A stretch of 64,000 bases of DNA, taken from NCBI RefSeq assembly GCF_030730905.1, contig NZ_JAVAMP010000007.1:124001-188000 (forward strand), written 5' to 3'. The notes under the pieces were generated by a model. It saw only the letters and a program-made list of their open reading frames with translations, was not told the DNA's origin and ran no database searches. The stretch comes from Chengkuizengella axinellae. Lineage in GTDB: Bacteria; Bacillota; Bacilli; Paenibacillales; KCTC-33759. The translations under genes and the position numbers were made by a program. Shown here in pieces: positions 44,539 through 52,581 of the stretch; position 1 is the first letter of the stretch; every line of letters begins with the position of its first letter.

Positions 44539-44556
44539 ATAACTTAATTATGTTAT
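44539..44556. promoter_or_regulatory. Candidate TetR operator
   Basis: ATAACTTAATTATGTTAT, an 18-bp palindrome with one mismatched pair, between the divergent VOC and TetR genes. Confidence 0.45.
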
Positions 44557-44602
44557 AGCATAAACTGTTTATTTTAACAAGTACATATGTTATGATTTAA
44601 GT

Positions 44603-45112
44603 ATGAAAGATTGGATACCTATACCAGGCTCGATTAAAGAACAGTTAATTACAATTGCATTAGAAGAATTTAAGAAAAAAGAATACAAGGAGGTCAATAT
44701 TTCACAATTAGCAAATGAAGCTAATGTTACAACGGGCGCCATTTATCATCATTTTGGATCGAAGATAAAACTATACTTACTGATTCGGAATGAGATGGAG
44801 CAGCGAATTATAGATAGAATGGAGGGTGCAGCCGCTTTATTTGAAGATGACCCTAACCAAGCACTGACAGCAGCGGTTAAAGTTGGCATTGATGCATGTG
44901 TAAAATTAGATTGTTGTAAGCTTTTAAGCGAATTGCCTTCAGATAAGGTGAACGATCGTATTGGAGAGTTTATGGTTTCATTAAATAAAAAGACAATAAC
45001 AGGCATTGAGTATATTCTACTCCCCTCATGGCGTTCTTTGTTAAATGCTATTTATGAGAAACAAATAGATCGAGAAAATGCAAAGCAGTTAATATCGCGA
45101 ATTCTAAAATAA
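44603..45112 (+). CDS. TetR family transcriptional regulator
   Basis: 169 residues, short for TetR. Helix-turn-helix: EEFKKKEYKEVNISQLANEA, then NVTTGAIYHHFGSKIKLYLL. The ATG follows a TATGAT hexamer by only six bases and no ribosome site is seen, so the mRNA may be leaderless. Likely controls the divergent VOC gene and itself. Confidence 0.8.
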   Translation: MKDWIPIPGSIKEQLITIALEEFKKKEYKEVNISQLANEANVTTGAIYHHFGSKIKLYLLIRNEMEQRIIDRMEGAAALFEDDPNQALTAAVKVGIDACVKLDCCKLLSELPSDKVNDRIGEFMVSLNKKTITGIEYILLPSWRSLLNAIYEKQIDRENAKQLISRILK

Positions 45113-45114
45113 TG

Positions 45115-45152
45115 AAAAGAATCGTTCAAAACAATCCTAGAACGATTCTTTT
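45115..45152 (+). terminator. Terminator after the TetR gene
   Basis: Perfect 13-bp stem AAAAGAATCGTTC / GAACGATTCTTTT with a 12-base loop, overlapping the TetR stop region. Confidence 0.85.
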
Positions 45153-45180
45153 ATATGTGTATAGTTATGATGAGTATAGG

Positions 45181-46599
45181 TTATTCCCTTTCAAACCAGA
45201 CATCATAAAGCAATTTAATTCCATCTTCAATTTTGTCCATTTCAATTCCTGTAAACCCAAGAATAAACTCCCTCCTCTCCTCTTTTGGAAGAGAAAACCA
45301 CATATAAGATGTTGAAGCTATTCTTATTCCAGAATCATTCGCCAATCGAATTAATTCTTTTTCTGATTTGGTTGAGTGAACCTTTAATAATATATGAAAA
45401 CCTGCATTTCCTCCCATTATTTCAGCTTTCTCCCCAAAACAATGATGAATAACATCTATTATCAAATCATGTTTTTTTCGATAAATTTTTCGCATCTTTG
45501 AGATATGTTTAGTTAAATATCCATTTTCCATAAATAGCTGTAATGTCCGTTGGTGTATAGGTGAGGAAGATTGTTCAAACAATAAGTGCTGTTGCAGCTG
45601 CATAAAATCATCCAAAAGAGTTTTAGGCAACACCATATAATGAATGCAAAAAGCAGGAGCTAGTACCTGAGAGAATCCACTCATGTAAATAACATTAGAA
45701 TCGGGCAGCAAACCTTGTAATGCTGGTATCGGTTTTCCGTGATACCTAAACTCACCATCATAATCATCTTCGATAATAAAACCATCTCTTTGTTCTCCCC
45801 ATTCCAGCAAAGATAGCCGCTTGGAAATTGGCATAATCATTCCTTTTGGATATTGGTGAGAAGGTGAGACACTAACAACTTGCGCCTTGCTATCATATAG
45901 TTTTTTTATACTGATTCCATCTTTCTCTAATGAGATTGGAATCGTATGAAACCCCTGCTGTTGAAAGGTTGACTTCATTAAAACATAACTCGGGTCCTCA
46001 AATGCGATCCTTGCACTATATTTTTTTAAAACTGCACTAATAAAAGTAATTAAAATATATTGATCCGCTGCGACAATAATTTGACCAGGGGAGCAGTGAA
46101 CTCCTCTGTATTGGTGAAGATATTTCGATATTTCAATTCTTAACCCTTCATCACCATGTGGATCGCCATAAAATAACAAGTCCTTTTGTTCTAAATTCAG
46201 CATCTGATTATGTAGTTTACGCCAAGTTTGAAACGGAAAAGCTGTGAAATCATTTTTTGCTAAATGAAAATCATATTTGTAAGTTTTTTTAGGCGTGTAT
46301 CTTTGCGGTTCTTCTTTATAGCCAGAAGAAGTTACTCCTAAACCTATCGTTTCAGGTAGCGTTTGAACAAAAAATCCACTTTTAAATTTACTTTTAATAA
46401 AACCTTCATCTAAAAGTTGATTATATGCAAGTTCAACCGTTGTGGCACTTATATCTAGAAAATCAGCTAACTGACGTATAGAAGGAAGGCGGCTATTTTC
46501 CGAAATATGACGAGAGATAATCTCTGATTTTATATACTCATAAAGCTGTTCATACATTGGAATTTTGCTTACTTTATCTAATCTCGGTACGAGTAACAT
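45181..46599 (-). CDS. MocR-type regulator (GntR + aminotransferase-like domain) lacking the PLP lysine
   Basis: 472 residues. The winged helix (PMYEQLYEYIKSEIISR, LPSIRQLADFLDISATTVELAYNQL) is followed by a fold-type I aminotransferase-like domain. EDDYDGEFRY (about 277-286), with the Asp that holds the PLP pyridine nitrogen, is kept. But the usual SK(x)LAPxLRIGY motif reads SGFSQVLAPAFCIHY: the Schiff-base lysine is Gln311 and the arginine nearby is Cys318. PLP could not bind covalently. MocR proteins usually regulate the divergent gene, here the GNAT at 46712. Confidence 0.88.
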   Translation of the reverse strand: MLLVPRLDKVSKIPMYEQLYEYIKSEIISRHISENSRLPSIRQLADFLDISATTVELAYNQLLDEGFIKSKFKSGFFVQTLPETIGLGVTSSGYKEEPQRYTPKKTYKYDFHLAKNDFTAFPFQTWRKLHNQMLNLEQKDLLFYGDPHGDEGLRIEISKYLHQYRGVHCSPGQIIVAADQYILITFISAVLKKYSARIAFEDPSYVLMKSTFQQQGFHTIPISLEKDGISIKKLYDSKAQVVSVSPSHQYPKGMIMPISKRLSLLEWGEQRDGFIIEDDYDGEFRYHGKPIPALQGLLPDSNVIYMSGFSQVLAPAFCIHYMVLPKTLLDDFMQLQQHLLFEQSSSPIHQRTLQLFMENGYLTKHISKMRKIYRKKHDLIIDVIHHCFGEKAEIMGGNAGFHILLKVHSTKSEKELIRLANDSGIRIASTSYMWFSLPKEERREFILGFTGIEMDKIEDGIKLLYDVWFERE

Positions 46600-46711
46600 T
46601 TGATTTTATTTCCTTTCTTATCTGTCCTTTAGTTTTATATGAATCTGTATATTTTAATAAATACACAATGTTGATAAACTTATTTTATATCTTTTGCAGG
46701 AGGAATGCACA

Positions 46712-47284
46712 ATGAAGACAGAGACAAAGATGCCAGTCCATTTTTTAAAGGGGAACAAGGTTTATTTAAGACCGCTAGATATTGATGATTCAGAGATTTA
46801 TTTTCAAATGGTATATAATACAGAAACACGACGACTTACAGGAACTCAAAAAAGTTATACTAGAGAACAGATTTCTAGTTATATAGAAAATAAAGCTGGG
46901 GATTCTTCATCAGTACTTCTGCTCATTGCTTTAAAAGAAACAAATGAAGTAATTGGTGACATTGCTTTACAGGATATCGATACAATCAATCGAAGTTCTC
47001 ATATAAGAATCGCGATTGATGCTGAACAAAATCAAGGAAAAGGTTATGGAAGTGAAGCTATTACTTTGATGTTGGAATACGGATTTGGAATACTGAACTT
47101 ACATCGTATTGAATTAGAGGTCTTTTCTTTCAACAACCGTGCAGAGCATGTTTATGAAAAATTAGGATTTAAAAAGGAAGGCATTCAACGAGATCGATTA
47201 TATTACGATCATCAATACCATGATGCTATACTAATGAGTATGTTAGAAGATGAGTTTCGAGCTATGAAAAAACAAATGAAATGA
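46712..47284 (+). CDS. GNAT N-acetyltransferase (RimJ/SpeG-like)
   Basis: 190 residues from ATG 46712, with AGGAGG 8 bases upstream. GNAT_3-like fold: NKVYLRPLDIDDSEIYFQMV, acetyl-CoA loop NQGKGYGSEAITLMLEYGF, and LHRIELEVFSFNNRAEHVYEKLGF, then KKEGIQRD. Substrate unknown (polyamine, ribosomal protein or antibiotic are all known in the family). Divergent from the MocR gene, its likely regulator. Confidence 0.85.
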   Translation: MKTETKMPVHFLKGNKVYLRPLDIDDSEIYFQMVYNTETRRLTGTQKSYTREQISSYIENKAGDSSSVLLLIALKETNEVIGDIALQDIDTINRSSHIRIAIDAEQNQGKGYGSEAITLMLEYGFGILNLHRIELEVFSFNNRAEHVYEKLGFKKEGIQRDRLYYDHQYHDAILMSMLEDEFRAMKKQMK

Positions 47285-47623
47285 TATAAGTGGGAAGCCC
47301 TTTAAAGATTCTTAATATATTCCTATTACTTAAAACTTCCCAATATATTCATCATTAGGTACTGTCGCCAGTGATGGATCTTTGTATGAATCTGAAAAAA
47401 CTAGTCTCTCTATTTAATTCAATGACTAAGTGGATAAAAGACACTAAAATCAATATTTCAGTTCTACCCATAATATATCACTCCTCTAATCTAGAAGATA
47501 ATATATTATATGTTAGATTGATATATTCCGTATAGACGAGTTAAGTAGTACAAGCGCATATTTATAACAAATAATAATAGAGGTAGGTATTGGATCTGAA
47601 ATTTAAGAAAAAATGTCTAACCC
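47285..47623. other. Intergenic stretch, nothing convincing
   Basis: AT-rich DNA between the GNAT gene and the rtcB terminator. No open frame with a ribosome site, hairpin or repeat family member was seen. Confidence 0.5.
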
Positions 47624-47657
47624 AAAGAAGCCATTTCTTTTTTTGTATGGCTTCTTT
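47624..47657 (-). terminator. Terminator of the rtcB transcript
   Basis: Stem AAAGAAGCCAT / ATGGCTTCTTT with a 12-base T-rich loop. Confidence 0.85.
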
Positions 47658-47664
47658 CTTAATA

Positions 47665-47803
47665 CTAGATTTTTTTTGAAATAGCATAAGCAATTTTTCT
47701 ATCATTAGGAGTCACTTTAATTGCATCCGTTACAAAACACTATTGATCCAATTCCATCAACACCTTTTCTAGTAAAATATCGATTAAATCATGTTCATTT
47801 AGT
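47665..47803 (-). pseudogene. Relic of a small gene downstream of rtcB
   Basis: Read on the minus strand from the rtcB stop: NEHDLIDILLEKVLMELDQ, a TAG, then in the same frame CFVTDAIKVTPNDRKIAYAI and SKKI before a second TAG. The ATG overlapping the rtcB stop is one base out of phase. A ~45-codon gene inactivated by a stop and a frameshift fits best. It lies inside the rtcB transcript, before its terminator. Family unknown. Confidence 0.45.
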
Positions 47804-49025
47804 CTTTATATGGATCGAATTCATTCGCTCCTGCCATACAAACCCCAATAGGTTTTAAAGTGTGTAATACTTCAATCGTATCACTATGTGCATCTAAAAC
47901 ATCTTGTAATTTTCGATATACAAACGGGCTTTCATCTGTTCCTGCTCCTCTTAGCTCAACTCCATATTTTCGGATCGCTTTATACATCTCTTTCTCTGTG
48001 ATTTGTCCACCAGAACGTTTACGAGTTTTCCAATTCATTTTTCCAGCAGCTTGTGTTCTGCTCATAATCCTACCTGCTCCATGGACTGTGCTATAATAAG
48101 CATCTTTGTTCTCCTGTGTATCTTTTCCTTTCACAATGACAGATATATCTGCCATGCTTCCACCGATGAAACCAAGCTGTCCTGGAGCAGAAGGCGTTGC
48201 ACCCTTCCGCACAACGTTATACGTTTTTCCATGATGTTCTTCTACCCATGTATAGTTATGGTGATTATGCACTTCAAAATCTTGCTCTATGCCTAATATA
48301 GATAAAACTTGATCGACAACGTAATCACGACCTGCATATGCGTATTTCCCTGCTAACTTCATAGCTTCAAAGTACATTTGACCTATCTCGTCTTCCATAT
48401 TCAACAACATCGGCGGTTGGTCCATCTTTTCTCCCGGTGCTTTACCAAAAAACTCTCTTCCTGCTGCAAGATTGATGAATCCGCTTGCTGTTTTGTGTCC
48501 AAACCCACGACTACCAAAATGGACTGCAACCCATAAACATCCAGTATCCGTTTCTTCAAACAAATCAACAAAGTGATTTCCGCTTCCGATGGTTCCCAAT
48601 TGTTTCTGCGCTAATTTTTTTAACTTATCATGTTCTTGACTTCCAATTGCTTTATATACAGACCAGGCTGGATCATCAAATAATGCATGATCTACACGAT
48701 TTTTATTCACTCTTCCTATTCCAAAGGAAATTTGTTGTGCGATTTCATCCATATAGTATTTTAAATTTGATTTTATATCTGAAGCTTGAACATTCGTTCT
48801 TACTGCTTTGTTTCCACAAGCAATATCATATCCTACCCCAGAAGGTGATATTTGTCCGTCATAAACTACCACTCCCCCTATTGGTTGACAATATCCCTTA
48901 TGATGGTCAGCCATTAATAGGGTCTGAACCGCATTTCCTGTTTTTGAACAGGTAATCGCTTGATTCACAGCTCCTTCATCTGGATCTCCCCAAATGCGAA
49001 CTCCTTTTATTTCTTGAAAAGACAT
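47799..49025 (-). CDS. rtcB: RNA-splicing ligase RtcB
   Basis: About 408 residues. RtcB joins 2',3'-cyclic-phosphate or 3'-phosphate RNA ends to 5'-OH ends using GTP and Mn. Visible marks: SGVGYDIACGN with the metal-binding Asp and Cys, GSGNHFVDL, HFGSRGFGHKTA, and STVHGAGRIMSR with the guanylated His. The start is ATG 49025, with GAGGAG upstream; the GTG at 49037 overlaps that site. No archease gene is adjacent. Likely role in RNA repair or in tRNA healing. Confidence 0.92.
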   Translation of the reverse strand: MSFQEIKGVRIWGDPDEGAVNQAITCSKTGNAVQTLLMADHHKGYCQPIGGVVVYDGQISPSGVGYDIACGNKAVRTNVQASDIKSNLKYYMDEIAQQISFGIGRVNKNRVDHALFDDPAWSVYKAIGSQEHDKLKKLAQKQLGTIGSGNHFVDLFEETDTGCLWVAVHFGSRGFGHKTASGFINLAAGREFFGKAPGEKMDQPPMLLNMEDEIGQMYFEAMKLAGKYAYAGRDYVVDQVLSILGIEQDFEVHNHHNYTWVEEHHGKTYNVVRKGATPSAPGQLGFIGGSMADISVIVKGKDTQENKDAYYSTVHGAGRIMSRTQAAGKMNWKTRKRSGGQITEKEMYKAIRKYGVELRGAGTDESPFVYRKLQDVLDAHSDTIEVLHTLKPIGVCMAGANEFDPYKD

Positions 49026-49130
49026 GCTTTGATTCACTCCTCGTTTTTATTAACATTCTTATTTGATTGTATTTAATCTTTTAATAGCAATTCAGTGTTA
49101 TTTTTCACTTTTTGAAGTGTATTACAAATA

Positions 49131-49157
49131 AAAAAGACTACTTGAATTCAGTAGCCT
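49131..49157 (-). terminator. Terminator after the small gene at 49184
   Basis: GGCTACT and AGTAGTC arms on the minus strand, followed by TTTTTT. Confidence 0.65.
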
Positions 49158-49183
49158 CATACTCATCTATTTTATTCATTTCT

Positions 49184-49351
49184 TCATTTTCTTTTAGAAA
49201 CTTGAATGTTACTTTCAAACAGGATATTCAGTTGGTTGAAGGAATTTGTATTTGATTCCTTATTTACACAAGAAAATGGTTGTTCAAAATTACCCGCAAG
49301 TTGTAATCGATCATTTGTCAGTGTCAGCAAACTCTTTAGATTGGTCATCAT
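49184..49351 (-). CDS. Small hypothetical protein
   Basis: 55 residues from ATG 49351 (MMTNLKSLLTLTNDRLQLAG then a polar Asn/Ser-rich half). GGAAGGTG stands upstream, and the gene has its own promoter and terminator, which argues for real expression. No signal peptide, membrane segment or known motif. Could be a regulatory peptide. A longer frame from 49405 lacks a ribosome site. Confidence 0.5.
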   Translation of the reverse strand: MMTNLKSLLTLTNDRLQLAGNFEQPFSCVNKESNTNSFNQLNILFESNIQVSKRK

Positions 49352-49395
49352 ATTCCTACACCTTCCTTTCTCCATAGTTTGAATTATGTTTTTAA

Positions 49396-49424
49396 AATTT
49401 AACATGGGATAAATATCCTGTCAA
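49396..49424 (-). promoter_or_regulatory. Promoter of the small gene at 49184
   Basis: TTGACA (complement of 49419-49424), 17 bases, TAAATT (complement of 49396-49401). Confidence 0.65.
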
Positions 49425-49450
49425 TACGTTTTATACTCATCTTATATACT

Positions 49451-50485
49451 TTATACGCTATATTTAGCTAGTTCCCTCAACAATTGCTTTTCCTTTTCTA
49501 ATGTGATGCCAGCCTTGTTTATTTGTTTGTCTCTTAATTGATTCCACTTGTGAAGGTCTTCAATTGTTTCTTCCAACGGACGAAATGTAAGTCCCTTCTC
49601 TATCGCTTTGTCAATATTAAAAGCATTTGATCCTTTCCATGGTTTTTCTTCTCCCTCTAATGGATGTTCACTAGGTATCCATAATGGCATATCAGACCAA
49701 GGCTTTACATTGTGCTCTAATAAAAATGACTCACTTCCCCATACAAATTCTGCATCACTGTTCGTCACTTCCCTGCAAGTTTCAAGCAGCTCCAACATCG
49801 TTAGATTTCTGTTTATACCCGTTGCATTAAATGTTCCCGTTTCTTTTTTTTCAATCATGTCTAGGTTCCAACTTGCCAGGTCTTTTGCATCGATAAGTTG
49901 AATTTTTTGATTAGGATCCCCTGGCGTTAAGACTTTTCCACCTTTGCCTATTCTGTCCACCCAATATGTGAATCGATCTGAATAATCATATTTACCCACA
50001 ATTAATCCTGGTCTAATCGTTAATAGCTTACTTACAAGGTTGTTTTCCGCTTCTTTTTCAGACATATATTTTAACGCACCATAATATTCAGGAATGAACC
50101 TAGAACCTCCACGAGTGATTTGTTCAAGTTTTTTCTTTGATAGGGTATGAACTGCATAATTTTCATCTATACCTTCTAGTATCCAATCCTTATATACTGA
50201 GATGCTTGAAATATAAGTATAGTGTTCGGTTTGATCTGCTAAAGTTTTTGTGGAAAGATATACATCTCGGGGAACATAACCACAGGTATCAATGACTGCA
50301 TCCCATTTTCTATTTTTCAAAATATCTAACTGTTCACTTCGATCCCCTATAAGCTGCTCTACATTTTCGAATCCATGCTGATGGTTTCCTCGATTAAATA
50401 AAGTAATCTCATGTCCTTTAGCTAAAGCTTCAGAGACTAAATACCTCCCCAAAAATCGTGTACCACCAATAATCAATATTTTCAT
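49451..50485 (-). CDS. NAD-dependent epimerase/dehydratase family protein (extended SDR)
   Basis: 344 residues. N-terminal GGTRFLGRYLV is the NAD-binding loop. SSISVYKDW gives the Ser/Tyr region, but the catalytic Tyr-x3-Lys pair appears only as YYGALK, and the C-terminal half (FNATGINRNLTMLELL) resembles the atypical SDRs annotated as NAD-dependent epimerases or isoflavone-reductase-like. Cytoplasmic. It lies 23 bases after clpP on the same strand and may share its transcript. Substrate unknown. Confidence 0.8.
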   Translation of the reverse strand: MKILIIGGTRFLGRYLVSEALAKGHEITLFNRGNHQHGFENVEQLIGDRSEQLDILKNRKWDAVIDTCGYVPRDVYLSTKTLADQTEHYTYISSISVYKDWILEGIDENYAVHTLSKKKLEQITRGGSRFIPEYYGALKYMSEKEAENNLVSKLLTIRPGLIVGKYDYSDRFTYWVDRIGKGGKVLTPGDPNQKIQLIDAKDLASWNLDMIEKKETGTFNATGINRNLTMLELLETCREVTNSDAEFVWGSESFLLEHNVKPWSDMPLWIPSEHPLEGEEKPWKGSNAFNIDKAIEKGLTFRPLEETIEDLHKWNQLRDKQINKAGITLEKEKQLLRELAKYSV

Positions 50486-50508
50486 CGATTCACCTCAATC
50501 CTATGGTT

Positions 50509-51087
50509 TTATTTAGTAAGAATATGATCTATCAGTCCAAGTTCCTTCGCTTCTTCAGGGAAAAAGAACCGATCGCGATCAGTTAGCTCATACATTTCCT
50601 CAACTGAAACCTTGGATCGTTCAGACATGATTTGATTCATTCTTTTCCTTGTTTCAAGGATATGTTTAGCATGGATATCTATATCAGAAGCTTGCCCCCG
50701 AGCACCGCCTAAAGGTTGATGAAGCATAATTTCACTGTTTGGAAGTGCATAACGCTTGCCTTTAGCTCCTCCAATTAATAAAAACGCTCCCATAGAAGCC
50801 GCCAATCCCATACACATTGTACTTACATCAGGTTTCACATGCTGCATAGCATCAAAAATAGCCATACCAGCTGTAACCGATCCACCTGGTGAATTAATGT
50901 ATATTTGAATATCTTTTTCTGGGTTTTCAGCTGATAAAAATAACAATTGGGCTACGACTGAGTTTGCAAGCTGATCATGAATCTCACTACCAATCATAAC
51001 GATTCGGTCCTTTAGAAGTCTTGAGTAAATGTCATACGACCTTTCTCCATTTTTACTTTGCTCAACAACATAAGGAATTGTACCCAT
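50509..51087 (-). CDS. clpP: ATP-dependent Clp protease proteolytic subunit (ClpP paralogue)
   Basis: 192 residues with the complete catalytic triad: Ser98 (GLAASMGAF), His123 ([10 protein letters not shown]) and Asp172 (LTDRDRFFF). Full-length and not truncated. AGGAGGTGAT before the ATG is a near-perfect ribosome site. It is the third gene of an ArsR-type regulator/64-residue protein/ClpP operon, not the usual isolated clpP, so it may be a second, specialised ClpP. It should form the 14-subunit barrel and would need ClpX or ClpC for unfolding; none is nearby. Confidence 0.9.
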   Translation of the reverse strand: MGTIPYVVEQSKNGERSYDIYSRLLKDRIVMIGSEIHDQLANSVVAQLLFLSAENPEKDIQIYINSPGGSVTAGMAIFDAMQHVKPDVSTMCMGLAASMGAFLLIGGAKGKRYALPNSEIMLHQPLGGARGQASDIDIHAKHILETRKRMNQIMSERSKVSVEEMYELTDRDRFFFPEEAKELGLIDHILTK

Positions 51088-51099
51088 TCATATCACCTC

Positions 51100-51294
51100 C
51101 TACGCAATCATCTTCATATTCAGATCATAACTACTTTCACCAAATCCAGAGGATACTTGTTTAATGATCACTTCATTATCTTCATTTCCAACTTGCCAAC
51201 GTTTTGTCTGATTCGTGCTCCTCTTCTCCACTGGAAAAGGAATCACATTATCCTTTTGGTTTTCACTTTTCTTTTCCGCACAAATCTTTGTCAT
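51100..51294 (-). CDS. 64-residue protein of unknown function, between ArsR and ClpP genes
   Basis: A charged small protein: KICAEKKSENQKDNVIPFPV in the N-terminal half, then KRWQVGNEDNEVIIKQV and a C-terminus SSGFGESSYDLNMKMIA. No signal peptide or membrane segment. Its ATG overlaps the ArsR stop by 4 bases, and its stop is 12 bases before clpP, so the three genes are one coupled operon. It may be an adaptor, a substrate or a regulator of the ClpP. The family is not known to me. Confidence 0.6.
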   Translation of the reverse strand: MTKICAEKKSENQKDNVIPFPVEKRSTNQTKRWQVGNEDNEVIIKQVSSGFGESSYDLNMKMIA

Positions 51295-51896
51295 TTTTGC
51301 TCATCTCCTTTTTTAATATGAGGATATAACGCAATCATCGCTTTGAATACTTCACTTGCATCTTCTTCTATTGAATTGTATTTTGAGACTAATTCATTCA
51401 TCATTTTTACATATTCATCAATAAATTGTTTTCTTTGCTGTTCGTTTGAAAGTCGAATTTTAAAATCCAGTGTAGCACTAGGAATATGGTTAGATTCATC
51501 TACAATATTCATTAAATCCATCGTATCCTGCTTCATTTGTTCAGACATTTCAAACAAATACTTCAATGAACCTTGATCCTTCATCTGCTGAATTAAGTCA
51601 TTGTTTATTGTAGAATCATCAGATAACACAAATTGCTCAGCCACTGTTTCATACAACACTTCCACTAAATTGCGCACATTTCGGTGTCCTGACTTTTTAA
51701 TCAGTCCAACCCTTTCTAATTTTTTCATGTGATAGTTCACTTTTTGAGGAGGTTCTCCTATTAGCTTTGCCACTTCACTTGACGATCGCCCTTCAGATAG
51801 GTGCTGTAAAATCTCCATTTTGAGTGGATGGTTTAACATCATGATCTGCTCAATATCTGTAATTAGCTTTTTCTTTGGTTTCGATTCTAAATTCAT
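51291..51896 (-). CDS. ArsR-family helix-turn-helix regulator
   Basis: About 201 residues. The winged helix (LNHPLKMEILQHLSEGRSSS, EVAKLIGEPPQKVNYHMKKL, ERVGLIKKSGHR) lies near the N-terminus; a helical C-terminal domain of ~110 residues follows. No metal-binding Cys pair is present, so it is not a classic arsenic or zinc sensor. I prefer ATG 51896, with AAAGGAA six bases upstream. First gene of the clpP operon; a palindrome covers its own start site, suggesting autoregulation. Confidence 0.8.
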   Translation of the reverse strand: MNLESKPKKKLITDIEQIMMLNHPLKMEILQHLSEGRSSSEVAKLIGEPPQKVNYHMKKLERVGLIKKSGHRNVRNLVEVLYETVAEQFVLSDDSTINNDLIQQMKDQGSLKYLFEMSEQMKQDTMDLMNIVDESNHIPSATLDFKIRLSNEQQRKQFIDEYVKMMNELVSKYNSIEEDASEVFKAMIALYPHIKKGDEQK

Positions 51897-51909
51897 ATTC
51901 ATTTCCTTT

Positions 51910-51930
51910 CGTAAAAATTTTATTTTTACG
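51910..51930. promoter_or_regulatory. Candidate operator of the ArsR-ClpP operon
   Basis: A perfect inverted repeat, CGTAAAAAT, three bases, ATTTTTACG, placed at the predicted transcription start. Confidence 0.6.
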
Positions 51931-51938
51931 TTAAATTC

Positions 51939-51967
51939 ATTTTATTATGTTGATATTAAAAAGTCAA
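51939..51967 (-). promoter_or_regulatory. SigA-type promoter of the ArsR-ClpP operon
   Basis: TTGACT (complement of 51962-51967), 17 bases, TAAAAT (complement of 51939-51944). Confidence 0.6.
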
Positions 51968-52040
51968 ATTTATAATTTCTGCATAAAAAAAATCTGTTAA
52001 AGTTAACAGACATTTTCTATTCCATATTTTATTTTCATAT

Positions 52041-52069
52041 ACATGCTGTAAGATTCCCTCTTCTTCACG
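52041..52069 (-). repeat. Dispersed repeat family A, truncated copy
   Basis: On the minus strand: CGTGAAGAAGAGGGAATCTT then ACAGCATG. It begins directly after the stop codon of the gene at 52070. Confidence 0.55.
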
Positions 52070-52546
52070 TTAAGTCTCCACTAATAACATTTTCAAACTA
52101 TTTGATATCATTTCTAATTTTAGGCGATAAAATTTTATATCTATAATCAAAATGAAGATGAAAGAGATAGTGTACAATATAATGTAGGAGGCTTTATTTA
52201 AATAAGAAGGTCTGTAATATGGAATAAATATCCCATAATATCCGATGATTAAAGTAGAAATTAACCCTATATTTGTTAGCCAAAGCGTTCTCAGATCAAT
52301 GATGTACCTTTCTAAATAAGCTACCTCCAGATCATTATCGTCCGTTATTTCAATGTGATGTGTGATTTTATGTAATGAACCTTCTTTCACCACTAAAATT
52401 GGACCTTCCTCTTCATACGAATAACCACCTGGGTAAATATCAAAAAACCACAATAGCACAAATAAGAATAACGATAGAGCAATGGAAAATATCATTCTAA
52501 ATCGTTTTAACATCACTTTTTCTATCTCTAATGCCTCTTCAAGCAC
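52070..52546 (-). CDS. Hypothetical membrane protein
   Basis: 158 residues with about three membrane helices (FSIALSLFLFVLLWFF; WLTNIGLISTLIIGYYGIF; ASYIILYTISFIFILII) and an acidic outside loop of ~45 residues between the first two. Starts at GTG 52546 after GGAGGGGGGATT. No family recognised. A repeat copy begins directly after the stop codon, so the C-terminus may have been trimmed. Confidence 0.55.
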   Translation of the reverse strand: MLEEALEIEKVMLKRFRMIFSIALSLFLFVLLWFFDIYPGGYSYEEEGPILVVKEGSLHKITHHIEITDDNDLEVAYLERYIIDLRTLWLTNIGLISTLIIGYYGIFIPYYRPSYLNKASYIILYTISFIFILIIDIKFYRLKLEMISNSLKMLLVET

Positions 52547-52581
52547 CTACAATCCCCCCTCCCACACCAATCATTTTCTAC

